A model generated the notes under the pieces. That model was not told where the DNA came from and did no database searches. It saw nothing but the letters and a program-made list of their open reading frames with translations. A DNA stretch of 64,000 nt from HXMU1420-2 sp034670145 (GTDB lineage Bacteria > Pseudomonadota > Alphaproteobacteria > Rhodobacterales > Rhodobacteraceae): NCBI GenBank assembly GCA_034670145.1, contig JAXMOA010000005.1, positions 221,123 through 285,122 of the forward strand, given 5' to 3'. The position numbers and the translations under genes are program-made. Positions 1 through 8,651 of the stretch are shown here, piece after piece (positions within the stretch are counted from its first letter, which is position 1; each line of letters starts with the position of its first letter).

Positions 1-1
1 C

Positions 2-664
2 GAAGAGGCGGCAGACCTGTGCCGGGCCGCTGGCGCGCAGGTGCAGGTGGTTCAGGCGGATGTCTCGGAGGTTGAGGGCTGTCAGCGTCTGATCGCGGCG
101 GCGGCGCCGCACGGGCGGCTGGACATTCTGATCAACAATGCCGGCACCACCCGCCATGCGCGCGATCACAGCGATCTGGATGCTTTGGGCAAGGATGATT
201 TCATGGATATCTATGCGGTCAATGTGGTTGGGCCGTGGTTGATGTTGCAGGCGGCCAAGCCGCTGCTGGTGGCCGCACATGCGGATACCGGGCGGGCGTC
301 GGCTGTGCTCAACACGTCGTCGATTGCCGGGGTCAAGGGGATCGGATCTTCGGTGGCCTATGCCTGTTCCAAGGGCGCGCTGAACACGATGACCCAGTCG
401 CTGGCCCGGGCCCTGGCGCCACAGATCCGGGTGAATGCGATCTGTCCCGGCTTTATCGGCACCCGGTGGTTCAAGGATGCGATGGACGAGGAGACCTATG
501 CCCAGACCATTGCCGGGGTCGAGGCATCGACGCCGCTGGCGGTTGCCTCCGGGCCGGATGACATTGCCGATGCGGCGCTGTTCTTTGTCTCGGACGCCGC
601 GCGCCACGTCACAGGCGAGACTCTCTTGGCAGATGCGGGGCTGCATCTGGGCAAGGCCCCCTGA
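2..664 (+). CDS. SDR-family oxidoreductase (5' end outside window)
   Basis: C-terminal ~220 residues of a classical short-chain dehydrogenase/reductase, a cytosolic NAD(P)(H)-dependent alcohol/carbonyl oxidoreductase. The frame is already open at base 2 and the N-terminal Rossmann glycine motif lies off the left edge, so the gene is partial. Visible landmarks are the structural motif ILINNAG, the catalytic serine region LNTSS, and the active-site YACSK (Tyr-x3-Lys). The region after PG (CPGFIGTRW) and the C-terminal DAGLHLG end are also family-typical. An internal GTG at 41 is only an apparent start, because coding sequence continues upstream in frame. The substrate cannot be inferred. The next gene (pirin) is on the same strand about 110 bases away. 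Confidence 0.9.
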   Translation, partial: EEAADLCRAAGAQVQVVQADVSEVEGCQRLIAAAAPHGRLDILINNAGTTRHARDHSDLDALGKDDFMDIYAVNVVGPWLMLQAAKPLLVAAHADTGRASAVLNTSSIAGVKGIGSSVAYACSKGALNTMTQSLARALAPQIRVNAICPGFIGTRWFKDAMDEETYAQTIAGVEASTPLAVASGPDDIADAALFFVSDAARHVTGETLLADAGLHLGKAP

Positions 665-776
665 ACAGAGCACCCTGCGCAAGCGTGCGTTGGCGCACAG
701 GGTCGGTGAGCGGATGCGCTTGGGCGGCGGGGCGGGCTGACCTATGTGTAGGCAAACGCAGATAGCGGAGGCTGAT

Positions 777-1688
777 ATGTCACTAAGACCAACACTCGAA
801 ACGCGCCAGGCCATGCCCGCAATGGAGGGGGCCGGTGTGCACCTGCATCGGGCTTTCGGATTTCAGGACCCAAGCGAGCTGGACCCCTTCCTGTTGTTCG
901 ACGATTTCCGCAACGATGTGCCCGAGCATTTCCTCAAGGGTTTCCCCTGGCATCCCCATCGCGGGATCGAGACGATCACCTATGTGCTGTCCGGCACGGT
1001 GGAACATGGTGACAGCCTGGGCAATACCGGCAGTTTGGGTGCGGGGGATGTGCAATGGATGACTGCCGGGTCGGGGATTTTGCATCAGGAGATGCCCAAG
1101 GGCAATGAACGCGGGCAGATGCATGGGTTCCAGCTGTGGGGCAATCTGCCCTCCAGTCAGAAGATGACGGCCCCGCGATATCAGGATGTGGAATCGGCAG
1201 CGATCCCCGAGGTGATCGACGATGACGGCACGGTGGTGCGGGTCGTGGTGGGCGAATTCTGGGGCAAGACCGGCCCGGTGGACGGGATCGCGGCGGATCC
1301 GCAATACCTGGATATTTCGCTGCCCCCCGGGGTGCGCAAGACGTTTCGGATCGACACCTATCGCCGGGCCTTTGCCTATGTGTTCGAGGGAGAGGCCGCC
1401 TTTGCGGATGCGTCGGCCCCGCAGGGGGTTTTGCTGGAAAAGGAGGTCGCGGGCGAGGAAGTGCATATCCGCGATTTCTCGGGCGATCGGACCCTGATCC
1501 GCTTTGGCACCGGGGATGAGATTACGGTGCAGGCCGGAGAAGAAGGCGCGCGGTTTTTGCTGGTTTCGGGCGCACCGATTGCAGAGCCTGTGGCCTGGCA
1601 TGGGCCGATCGTGATGAACACGCAGGAAGAGCTGATGCAGGCGATGAAAGACCTGCGAAATGGCACGTTCATTCGCGATCATGGGTAA
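777..1688 (+). CDS. Pirin family protein
   Basis: 303-residue bicupin of the pirin family, cytosolic metal-binding proteins. Some bacterial members have quercetin 2,3-dioxygenase activity and others modulate enzymes by binding. The N-terminal cupin has the pirin signature HPHRGIETITYVL and a later GSGILHQEMP. The expected metal ligands are present at His59, His61, His103 and Glu105 when numbered from the chosen start. An upstream in-frame ATG at 744 exists, but the ATG at 777 has a good Shine-Dalgarno (GGAGG) and begins where family members usually begin. An inverted repeat with a short T-run follows the stop. The physiological substrate is unknown. Confidence 0.9.
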   Translation: MSLRPTLETRQAMPAMEGAGVHLHRAFGFQDPSELDPFLLFDDFRNDVPEHFLKGFPWHPHRGIETITYVLSGTVEHGDSLGNTGSLGAGDVQWMTAGSGILHQEMPKGNERGQMHGFQLWGNLPSSQKMTAPRYQDVESAAIPEVIDDDGTVVRVVVGEFWGKTGPVDGIAADPQYLDISLPPGVRKTFRIDTYRRAFAYVFEGEAAFADASAPQGVLLEKEVAGEEVHIRDFSGDRTLIRFGTGDEITVQAGEEGARFLLVSGAPIAEPVAWHGPIVMNTQEELMQAMKDLRNGTFIRDHG

Positions 1689-1760
1689 ATGTCCCAGCTG
1701 GGACATGGGTCTATGTGACTGTTTTTATTTATGGTAGCGATAACATAAAACCCAGGACAA

Positions 1761-1786
1761 GGCAGCCTTGAGGGGCTGCCCTTTTG
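1761..1786 (+). terminator. Rho-independent terminator after pirin gene
   Basis: GGCAGCC (1761-1767) pairs perfectly with GGCTGCC (1774-1780) around a 6-base loop and is followed by CTTTT. It lies about 70 bases after the pirin stop codon. Confidence 0.7.
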
Positions 1787-1884
1787 GTTGAGGGGAAGAG
1801 ACACGGCCCTGCCGGAGATTGCGTTATAGGCGGCGCTCTGTTAGCCTAAGTTCGTGAAAAATTCTTGTGCTGTTGAGTTTGGCG

Positions 1885-3969
1885 ATGTTGAGCAATCGTA
1901 GTTTGCACGCTGCCAATGTTCTGGTTTGCATTGGCGGTTTGGCCACGGCGACCGGCGTGATCGCTGGCGCGGGCGCGATTGTTGCCGGAACGATGTCGCT
2001 GCGGGAATTGGCCAAGCGGTTGCCGCCTGCGACGCAGCAGCTGTCCGAAGACATCGCGCGAAACCTGCGGGATGCCATAGAAGGGAATACGGGGCTGGAC
2101 GACAGCCGCCGGGACATTCTTTACCAGATGATTGAGGCCTCTGCACCCGCACCGCAGAGCATCGTCGATGCCGGGCAACAGCCGGAAGCACTGTTGAAAA
2201 ACATGCAGGCGCGTCTGAGAAAGCGAAAGGATCAGCCGGATTACGTGCTCGAAGACAACCTGAGCGAGTTCCGCAAAGTCGTTGGCCCGATCCTGACGAA
2301 GCTGTTGAATGACCCCGTTTTTACGGCCCAACTGGCCCCCCTGCGAGAGCGCGCGTTTTGGGAGATGAAGGCGACCGGAGAGGACACGAATGAAAGGGTG
2401 CGCCGGATAGAGGCGGCTGTGGCACAGGCCCCCGGACCGGCGATTTCAGACCCCAAAGCGCTGCGCACCTGGATGGAGAAGCATTCGCGCGAGACGTTGG
2501 AGGGGTTGGCGCTGCGGTTTGGTCATGCCGCGCCTGAGGATCTGGGGCTGGCCGAGTTGAAATCCTATCTGATCTCCAAAGCGGCGGATTTGAAGCGGTT
2601 GGAAAAGGTGGTTGCGGCGCTGGAAGATCCGACAGGGCGGATTGCGAATTTGAAGGCGGCGGCAGAGGCGGCGATTTCAAATGGTCAGCTGGAAGAGGCC
2701 AAGGCGCGGATTGCGGATGCGTTGGAGATTCAGCGCAGCGAGCGGACGCTGGAAGCGCTAAAAGCCGATGCGGCGTTGGCGGAGGTCGAGGCAGAGATCG
2801 CGCTGATCGAAACGGACCATGACAGTGCCTTTGCCCTGTTTCGCGGCATTGCAGAGAGCTTCAAGCCCTTTGATGAGGCTGCGTTTTGTCGGCGGTGTAG
2901 AGAGTATTCTAGGCCGCTCTACTTGAGTGCGCGACGCTATGGCGGCACAGGCCTGGCGCGCGCGGCCGAGCTGTTGCAACTGGCGCTGGCCACCCCATTG
3001 CGACAGAGCGACCCGTGGCTTTGGGCGGCGATACAGAACAACCTCGCCAACGCACTGCGAGCGCAAGGCGAACGCACGGACGGGCCAGAGGGCGCAGACC
3101 TGCTGGCACAGGCAGTCACAGCCTATCGCGCCGCGCTGGAAGTGCGCACACGCGACGTGCAGCCGGTGGATTGGGCGGCGACGCAGAACAACCTCGCCAA
3201 CGCACTGCAAGCGCAAGGCAAACGCACGGGCGGGCCAGAGGGTGCGAAGCTGCTGGCTCAGGCGGTCACCGCCTATCGTGCCGCGTTGGAGGTGTGCACC
3301 CGCGACGCGGAGCCGGTGGATTGGGCGATGGCGCAGAACAACCTCGCCAACGCACTGCAATCGCAAGGCAAACGCACGGACGGGCCCGCGGGTGCAGACC
3401 TGCTGGCACAGGCGGTCGCCGCCTATCGTGCCGCGCTGGAGGTACACACGCGCGACGCGCGGCAGGTGGATAGGGCGGCGACGCAGAACAACCTCGCCGC
3501 CGCATTGTCGGAGCAAGGCGAACGCACGGGCGGGCCAGAGGGTGCAGACCTGCTGGCACAGGCGGTCGCCGCCTATCGTGCCGCACTTGAGGTGAACACG
3601 CGCGACGCGCAGCCGGTGGATTGGGCGGCGACGCAGAACAACCTCGCCGTCGCACTGCGAGCGCAAGGCAGCCGTACGGGCGGGCCAGAGGGTGCAGACC
3701 TGCTGGCACAGGCGGTCGCCGCCTGTCGCGCCGCGCTGGAGGTGCGCACGCGCGACGCGCAGCCGGTGGATTGGGCGATGACGCAGGAAAACCTGGCGTT
3801 TGTGAACCTGGCCCTGGCGGATCATGAGACATGTGCGGCCCCGCGCCCGCATCTGGAGGCGGCCTTGGCACATATTGAGGCGGCGCTGGAGGTATTTGAT
3901 CCGGTGCATATGGCGTTCAACCATGCAAAGGCCACAGAGTTGCGCGACCACCTGCAGGCGCGGTTGTAG
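1885..3969 (+). CDS. TPR-like tandem-repeat protein with N-terminal hydrophobic segment
   Basis: About 694 residues. A glycine/alanine-rich hydrophobic stretch near residues 10-35 looks like a membrane anchor. A charged helical region (to ~residue 330) contains pairs of helices typical of tetratricopeptide solenoids. From about residue 384 there are five near-perfect 50-residue repeats (consensus start NNLANAL, then GPEGADLLAQAV and YRAALEV.TRD) plus a decayed sixth copy. Each repeat looks like a TPR unit extended by a linker. Such solenoids usually mediate protein-protein contacts. No catalytic domain is visible, so the partner is unknown. The start is uncertain: ATG 1885 is used, and a GTG at 1867 is in frame; neither has a strong Shine-Dalgarno. 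The next gene (TetR) is convergent. Confidence 0.8.
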   Translation: MLSNRSLHAANVLVCIGGLATATGVIAGAGAIVAGTMSLRELAKRLPPATQQLSEDIARNLRDAIEGNTGLDDSRRDILYQMIEASAPAPQSIVDAGQQPEALLKNMQARLRKRKDQPDYVLEDNLSEFRKVVGPILTKLLNDPVFTAQLAPLRERAFWEMKATGEDTNERVRRIEAAVAQAPGPAISDPKALRTWMEKHSRETLEGLALRFGHAAPEDLGLAELKSYLISKAADLKRLEKVVAALEDPTGRIANLKAAAEAAISNGQLEEAKARIADALEIQRSERTLEALKADAALAEVEAEIALIETDHDSAFALFRGIAESFKPFDEAAFCRRCREYSRPLYLSARRYGGTGLARAAELLQLALATPLRQSDPWLWAAIQNNLANALRAQGERTDGPEGADLLAQAVTAYRAALEVRTRDVQPVDWAATQNNLANALQAQGKRTGGPEGAKLLAQAVTAYRAALEVCTRDAEPVDWAMAQNNLANALQSQGKRTDGPAGADLLAQAVAAYRAALEVHTRDARQVDRAATQNNLAAALSEQGERTGGPEGADLLAQAVAAYRAALEVNTRDAQPVDWAATQNNLAVALRAQGSRTGGPEGADLLAQAVAACRAALEVRTRDAQPVDWAMTQENLAFVNLALADHETCAAPRPHLEAALAHIEAALEVFDPVHMAFNHAKATELRDHLQARL
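3034..3783 (+). repeat. Five 150-bp in-frame tandem repeats (+ degenerate sixth)
   Basis: The string CAGAACAACCTCGCC recurs at 3034, 3184, 3334, 3484 and 3634, exactly 150 bases apart. A degenerate copy (CAGGAAAACCTGGCG) is at 3784. The units are very similar at DNA as well as protein level, which suggests recent duplication or gene conversion inside the TPR gene. Confidence 0.95.
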
Positions 3970-3975
3970 GGGCGA

Positions 3976-4587
3976 TCAGGCCCCCACGGCCTTTTGCACC
4001 ATGGTCCAATAGAGCGCTTCGACCTCTTCCTGGCTGAGCCGTCCGCCGGGCCGGTACCAGGTGTTGACCCCGTTGAGCATGGCGATCACGGCCAATGTGG
4101 CGATCTTGGTATCGGGCATGGAGAAGGCGCCGCTGGCGACTCCGGCGTCGAGGATGGATTGCAGTTGATCCTCGTAGCGGCGGCGCTGGGGCTCGATCCG
4201 GGCGAAGTTTTCGGGGGTGAGGGCGCGCAGCTCCATATAGGCGATGAACATTTCATCCGGGCGGGTGATATGGAAGCCGATGTGGAAGCGCACGAAGCGT
4301 TGCAGGCGGGCTGGCGCGGGCTGGGTGGCGTTCTGGGTGGCGGGCTGGGTGGCGGCGATCTGGGCGTATTCGTCCAGGAGGGTGGTCATATGGTGCTGCA
4401 TCAGGTCGAACAGCAGGGTTTGTTTGTCGGGGGTGTAATTATAGAGGGCGCCGGCCTGGACCCCCACCTGGGCTGCGATCTGGCGCATGGAGACGGCGTT
4501 ATAGCCGTGGCGTGCGAACAGGTGCAGGGCCGCTTCGCGGATGCGGGGGCCGGTGATGTCGGAGTGGGAGCCTGCGGTACGTGCCAT
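3976..4587 (-). CDS. TetR/AcrR family transcriptional regulator
   Basis: 203-residue one-component repressor. The N-terminal helix-turn-helix is textbook TetR: AALHLFARHGYNAVSMRQIA followed by VGVQAGALYNYTPDKQTLL (residues ~18-60). The C-terminal ligand-binding domain is divergent, so the inducer cannot be predicted. A perfect 9-bp inverted repeat lies 11 bases upstream of the start codon (4598-4619), positioned for autorepression. The same site faces the divergent lipoprotein gene at 4688. The segment TQPATQNATQPAPARL is a small low-complexity insertion. Confidence 0.93.
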   Translation of the reverse strand: MARTAGSHSDITGPRIREAALHLFARHGYNAVSMRQIAAQVGVQAGALYNYTPDKQTLLFDLMQHHMTTLLDEYAQIAATQPATQNATQPAPARLQRFVRFHIGFHITRPDEMFIAYMELRALTPENFARIEPQRRRYEDQLQSILDAGVASGAFSMPDTKIATLAVIAMLNGVNTWYRPGGRLSQEEVEALYWTMVQKAVGA

Positions 4588-4597
4588 GGGGCGATCT

Positions 4598-4619
4598 TAT
4601 CTGAACGTGTGTTCAGATA
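4598..4619. promoter_or_regulatory. Palindromic operator, probable TetR site
   Basis: TATCTGAAC - GTGT - GTTCAGATA: perfect 9-bp arms with a 4-base spacer, immediately upstream of the TetR start codon and in the divergent intergenic region. Size and position fit a TetR autoregulatory operator. Binding by this TetR is inferred. Confidence 0.75.
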
Positions 4620-4687
4620 GAAGCCCTTTGGTGGCGGGTGGTTTGCGCGCTCTTGTCCTGCGGCGTTGGATTTGGCATGGCTGGGGG

Positions 4688-4930
4688 ATGAAACGTGTTC
4701 TACCTCTTTGTCTTTTGATGGGGGCCTGTATCGAGGTGCCCGAGCTGGATCAGGCTGTGCCGGAGTGGGTGGATCAGTCGGAGTATCCGGCCCTGGTTTC
4801 GATGGACGGGTTGCAGACGGGTCAGGTGCCGCCTGAGGCGGAGGCCGAGGCGCTGGAGGACGAGCTGGCGGCGCGGGCGGCCGGGCTGAGGCGGCGGGCG
4901 GCGGCGTTGAATGCGCAGGTTGTGGAGTAG
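4688..4930 (+). CDS. Small lipoprotein, function unknown
   Basis: 80 residues beginning MKRVLPLCLLMGACIE, a short lipoprotein signal with lipobox LMGAC. The predicted mature N-terminal cysteine is at about residue 14. The remainder is acidic and ends in an Ala/Glu/Arg-rich helix. An upstream open frame extends to 4541, but the lipoprotein signal fixes ATG 4688 as the likely start (preceded by GGGGG). The gene sits between the divergent tetR operator and hom, on the same strand as hom, about 110 bases before it. It is probably anchored in the cell envelope. No further function is recognised. Confidence 0.7.
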   Translation: MKRVLPLCLLMGACIEVPELDQAVPEWVDQSEYPALVSMDGLQTGQVPPEAEAEALEDELAARAAGLRRRAAALNAQVVE

Positions 4931-5038
4931 GCCCGCGATTTCCGGCGGCAGAGGGCTGCGGGCGCAAGGCGGCGCATTGCACCAGTTGGACGAAGCCGCT
5001 ACGAGGGCAGTGAACATCATCAAGGAAGGAACCGGCGG

Positions 5039-6325
5039 ATGAGCACAGCGCTGCGTCTGGGGATTGCGGGTTTGGGGACTGTCGGCGTGGGGGTTGTGCG
5101 GATTGTGCGCGCTCATGCGGATCTGCTGGCGGCGCGCTGCGGTCGGCCGATCGAGATTGTTGCCGTATCGGCGCGGGACAAGACCAAGGATCGCGGTGTC
5201 GGGCTGACCGGCTATGCCTGGTGTGACGATCCGGTGGCGCTGGCTGTGCGCGATGATGTGGATGTTTTTGTCGAATTGATGGGCGGCAGCGAAGGCGCGG
5301 CGCGGCAGGCGACCGAGGCGGCGCTGGCGGCGGGCAAGGATGTGGTTACGGCCAACAAGGCGTTGCTGGCGATCCATGGGCAGGCCCTGGCTGAAACCGC
5401 CGAGGCCGGGGGTCAGGTGATCCGCTATGAGGCGGCTGTGGCTGGGGGTATTCCTGTGGTCAAGGCGCTGACCGAGGGGCTGGCGGGCAACGCTGTGACC
5501 CGGGTCATGGGCGTGATGAACGGCACCTGCAACTACATACTGACGCGGATGGAAAAGGCCGGGTTGAGCTATGAGGAGGCCTTTGCCGAGGCGGATGGGC
5601 TGGGCTATGTGGAGGCGGATCCGACGCTGGACATTGGCGGGATTGATGCCGGGCACAAGCTGACCCTGCTGTCAGCCATCGCCTTTGGCACCCGGCCGGA
5701 TTTTGACGGCATCCGGCTGGAAGGCATCGACAACGTGTCGATCGACGACATCCGCCAGGCGGCGGATATGGGATATCGGATCAAGCTGCTGGGGGTTGCC
5801 CAGCGCACCGCGCGCGGGTTGGAGCAGCGCATGACGCCCTGCCTGGTACCGGCGGGGTCGCCTCTGGGTCAGCTGGAGGGTGGCACCAATATGGTGGTGA
5901 TCGAAGGCGACGCGGTGGAGCAGATTGTCCTGCGTGGCCCCGGCGCGGGCGAAGGCCCGACGGCGAGCGCGGTGATGGGCGATATCTGTGATATCGCACG
6001 CGGCCTGCGGATCGCGACCTTTGGCCAGCCGGCCAGCACGCTGGAGGCGGTTCCGGCGGCGAAATCCCCCCTGCCCGCTCCGTTTTATCTGCGTATGACG
6101 CTTCAGGACAAACCCGGTGCGCTGGCGCAGATTGCGACCATTCTGGGAGACTCGGGCATTTCGATTGACCGGATGCGCCAATATGGCCATTCCGCCTCTG
6201 AGGCGCCGGTTCTGATCGTGACCCACAAGACCAGCCGCGACGCGCTGGACGAGGCGCTGGCCGCAATGGCGCAGCGGGATGTGGTGACATCGCCCCCGGT
6301 TGCCTTGCGGATCGAACAGATCTGA
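5039..6325 (+). CDS. hom: Homoserine dehydrogenase
   Basis: 428 residues, the usual length for a monofunctional enzyme. It reduces L-aspartate 4-semialdehyde to homoserine with NAD(P)H, the branch point to threonine and methionine. The N-terminal Rossmann motif is GIAGLGTVGVGVV. Further motifs are TANKALLA, the substrate region YEAAVAGGIPVVK, the MNGTCNYILTRM stretch and the family signature around GYVEADPTLDIGGIDAGHKL. The C-terminal ~80 residues (FYLRMTLQDKPGALAQIATI) form an ACT domain, which suggests allosteric control by threonine. The start has a good Shine-Dalgarno (AAGGAAGGAA). Confidence 0.97.
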   Translation: MSTALRLGIAGLGTVGVGVVRIVRAHADLLAARCGRPIEIVAVSARDKTKDRGVGLTGYAWCDDPVALAVRDDVDVFVELMGGSEGAARQATEAALAAGKDVVTANKALLAIHGQALAETAEAGGQVIRYEAAVAGGIPVVKALTEGLAGNAVTRVMGVMNGTCNYILTRMEKAGLSYEEAFAEADGLGYVEADPTLDIGGIDAGHKLTLLSAIAFGTRPDFDGIRLEGIDNVSIDDIRQAADMGYRIKLLGVAQRTARGLEQRMTPCLVPAGSPLGQLEGGTNMVVIEGDAVEQIVLRGPGAGEGPTASAVMGDICDIARGLRIATFGQPASTLEAVPAAKSPLPAPFYLRMTLQDKPGALAQIATILGDSGISIDRMRQYGHSASEAPVLIVTHKTSRDALDEALAAMAQRDVVTSPPVALRIEQI

Positions 6326-6459
6326 ACCGGCAGAGATTTCGACCTGTCGGCACGACGGGTGAGACCCAAAGACAGACCCTGACACCGGGTGCCATGGAAA
6401 TGGCCCCGGGGTGCTGGTGACCCGGTACAGCCTGGAAGTAATTCCAGCACTCAGCCGGA

Positions 6460-6843
6460 TCATATTGATCCGAGGGCTTGGAAGACTTCTGTGAATGTCC
6501 TGGCGCCAATGCGTCTCAGGTGGGCCTTCAGTTTCGAGAAGGCTTGTTCGATTGGGTTCAGATCGGGCGAGTATGCTGGTAGGTAAAGGAACCAGCAGCC
6601 ATGGTCGCGCAGGGCCTGTGCTGCCTCCTTGTTTCGATGGGTTGCCAAATTGTCGAGAATGACGACGGTGCCGGGCGTGATCTCTGGGGCGAGCACTTCG
6701 CAGATGTAAGCGGCAAAGGCCGGGCCGTCCATCGCGCCCTTGATGACCCATGGCGCGATCAGCGCGTCTTGGGTCAGGCCCGCGATCAGCGTCCCCTTGT
6801 GCGGTCTGTGCATCTGGTTCAGGCGTTTCAGGGTGCTGCGCCT
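6460..6843 (-). pseudogene. IS630-family transposase remnant (C-terminal half)
   Basis: The reading frame from about 6843 down to a TGA at 6460 encodes the C-terminal part of a DDE transposase. It shows the IS630 signature VILDNLATHRNKEA, then LPAYSPDLNPIEQAFSKLK with the final Asp and Glu of the DDE triad. The first Asp motif and the N-terminal helix-turn-helix are missing. Upstream the frame runs into a TAA that coincides with the stop codon of the thioesterase gene, so the element's 5' part has been deleted at that junction. An inverted pair CTGGAA/TTCCAG at 6432-6447 may be near the surviving terminus. It is non-functional as it stands. Confidence 0.85.
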
Positions 6844-6846
6844 GTT

Positions 6847-7299
6847 TTATGTCAACAGGCGCAGGGCCTGCCCGGCCCATTCGGGGCGCACAGCGACGGT
6901 GGCGTCGCGCAAGGATTGCAGCACGTCGGGCGGGAAGCTGGCGGCGCGTTTGGCGCCGGTGTCATAGTGCAGCAGCATACATTCCACCGTCGCGCGTTCG
7001 CGCCCGTCGACCCAGAGCGCATGGCCCACGTGCAACCGTTTGGCATCGACCCCCAGGATCATGCTTTCGACGGCCAGCTCTGCCGCGGCCTTGACCTCGT
7101 CCAGGTAGCGCAGGTGGCTTTCCAGGGTGTAGAGCGCGCAGCCGGTTTCGTCGAAATAGTCGGTGCCGATTGCAAACTGGTCCTGAAGCGCCCAGGTCGC
7201 GTTGCTGAAGGGGACGAGGTAGTAGGCCTCGTTCAGGTGACCGTAGGCGTCCAGCCAGCTGTCTTGCAGGGGTTCTGTGTGCAGGTGAAAGGACACCAT
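6847..7299 (-). CDS. Hotdog-fold thioesterase (betainyl-CoA thioesterase-like)
   Basis: 150 residues of the 4-hydroxybenzoyl-CoA-type hotdog family. The catalytic-loop motif DAYGHLNEAYYLVPF (Asp/His-Asn pattern) and the later ESHLRYLDEVKAAAEL are typical of acyl-CoA thioesterases. They resemble those acting on betainyl-CoA in carnitine breakdown, as recalled from family sequences, so substrate specificity is tentative. A very strong Shine-Dalgarno (AGGAGG) precedes the ATG. The gene follows the methyltransferase by 14 bases and is clearly co-transcribed. Its stop lies exactly at the edge of an IS630 remnant, so the last residues could have been altered by that insertion. Confidence 0.8.
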   Translation of the reverse strand: MVSFHLHTEPLQDSWLDAYGHLNEAYYLVPFSNATWALQDQFAIGTDYFDETGCALYTLESHLRYLDEVKAAAELAVESMILGVDAKRLHVGHALWVDGRERATVECMLLHYDTGAKRAASFPPDVLQSLRDATVAVRPEWAGQALRLLT

Positions 7300-7313
7300 C
7301 TGTGTATTCCTCC

Positions 7314-8360
7314 TCAGGCCGGTTTTTCCAGCACGACCAGTTTGGTCATGGCGGGAATGAGGCTGCTGGTTTGTGAGATGGTGAAGCCGACCTCCTGCCC
7401 CATGGCCGTCAGCCAGCCGACCGAGAGCGACCGGGCGTCGGGTGTGAAGGACATATGCTGTAGCTGCCAGAGCGCGGCGAGGGCCGGGCCGGTTTTGTCT
7501 TCTTCGACCATGAAATCATGTACCATCAGTTTGCCCCCCGGTGCCAGAGCGGCAAAGGCGTTGCCCAGCAGCCGTTCCACGGCCGGGCCGGGAACGCCGC
7601 TCATCAGGTAGGACATCAGGATGGCGTCCTGCTGGCCGGGCCATTGCACCTCGACCGCGTTGCCGGGGATGTAGCGGACGCGGTTGACCAGATTGGCCTC
7701 GGACACAAAGCGCCAGCCGATTTCGGCAACATTGGGGAAGTCGATGATGGTGGATTGCAAGTGCTCGTAGGCCTGGCAGAGGCTGATCGTCATCGCGCCT
7801 GTGCCGCCGCCCACGTCCAGCAGCGAGCGCGCGCCGGTCAGGTCGACCTTGCGGGCCAGCGTGCGCCCGGGCCCGAGCGAGCCGGCGTGCTGGCTTTCGG
7901 AGTAGACGGCGGCCTGTTCTTCGTCGGCCATCCAGTGGCTGTAGGAGGCGATGGCCTCTTCTGGCAATTGCCCTTTCATCACGGCGTTGAGTTGCAGCAG
8001 GAAGGGGTACATTTGCTGGTCGATCTGATAGCGCAGATAGTCGCCGAAGTCGTATTTCGACTGGCGGGACAGAAAGAGGTCGGCGGCGGGAGAGTTTTGC
8101 AGCTGGGTCGGGTTGCGGTAGCTGAGCAGGCCGATGCTGACCAGGGCGGTGGTGAGCATGCTGATGCGGTTGGCCGGGATGTCGGTGGATTGGGCCAGTT
8201 CCTCGACCGTTTTGGGGCCATCCGCCAGGGCGGAAAAGAGTTCGATATGCAGACCGGCAAACAGCGCCTTGGAGGCCATGAAACTAAAGGCGATGGCGGA
8301 CAATTGCTCTGCGGTTTCAACAGGCGTCGTCTGCCCGCCTAACGTGGTGTGGACGGTCAT
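7314..8360 (-). CDS. SAM-dependent methyltransferase, O-methyltransferase family 2 (DsyB/HIOMT-like)
   Basis: 348 residues. An N-terminal winged-helix dimerisation domain (residues ~15-100; ELFSALADGPKTVEELAQS) is followed by a Rossmann methyltransferase domain. AdoMet motif I is SLLDVGGGTGAMT, and later motifs are TIIDFPNV and LAPGGKLMVHDFMVEED. This is the PF00891 architecture of hydroxyindole-O-methyltransferase, CrtF and the DMSP-synthesis enzyme DsyB. There is no carotenoid cluster nearby, so CrtF is unlikely. A DsyB-type S-methylation role is a hypothesis only. It is transcribed first in a two-gene operon with the thioesterase, with Shine-Dalgarno AGGAAA before the ATG. Confidence 0.8.
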   Translation of the reverse strand: MTVHTTLGGQTTPVETAEQLSAIAFSFMASKALFAGLHIELFSALADGPKTVEELAQSTDIPANRISMLTTALVSIGLLSYRNPTQLQNSPAADLFLSRQSKYDFGDYLRYQIDQQMYPFLLQLNAVMKGQLPEEAIASYSHWMADEEQAAVYSESQHAGSLGPGRTLARKVDLTGARSLLDVGGGTGAMTISLCQAYEHLQSTIIDFPNVAEIGWRFVSEANLVNRVRYIPGNAVEVQWPGQQDAILMSYLMSGVPGPAVERLLGNAFAALAPGGKLMVHDFMVEEDKTGPALAALWQLQHMSFTPDARSLSVGWLTAMGQEVGFTISQTSSLIPAMTKLVVLEKPA

Positions 8361-8651
8361 GGGAATTTTTTCCTGAAATTTCTGTATGTTGCCAGCCTAG
8401 CGGTAGGAGGGGGGATCACAACAGCTGGACCGGCCATGCGCGCGGATGTGTCCCGCTTGCGCCTCTAATTTAGGCGATCTGCGAGAATGTTGGGTTTTGC
8501 GGACACAGATTGTGTTGATATGGGTTTGTTTGGGAGGCTGCCTGCCCGAGCGCGGTTGATTGGGCATGTGACGTGCTGAACGCTTGCCCATAGGGCATGC
8601 AGCGGCTAGGGGATGGCCGAAGATTATATATTTCGCAAGAGGAGCTTTTCC

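Noticed and set aside
783..1706. Long minus-strand open frame opposite pirin
   Set aside because: Arg/His/Pro-rich translation typical of antisense frames in GC-rich genes; pirin on the other strand is certain.
2758..3951. Minus-strand frame with repeats opposite the TPR gene
   Set aside because: Its repeats mirror the 150-bp units of the real gene, and the residue composition is not protein-like.
7314..8360. CrtF (hydroxyneurosporene methyltransferase) assignment
   Set aside because: No carotenoid or photosynthesis genes in the window; the family fold alone is insufficient.
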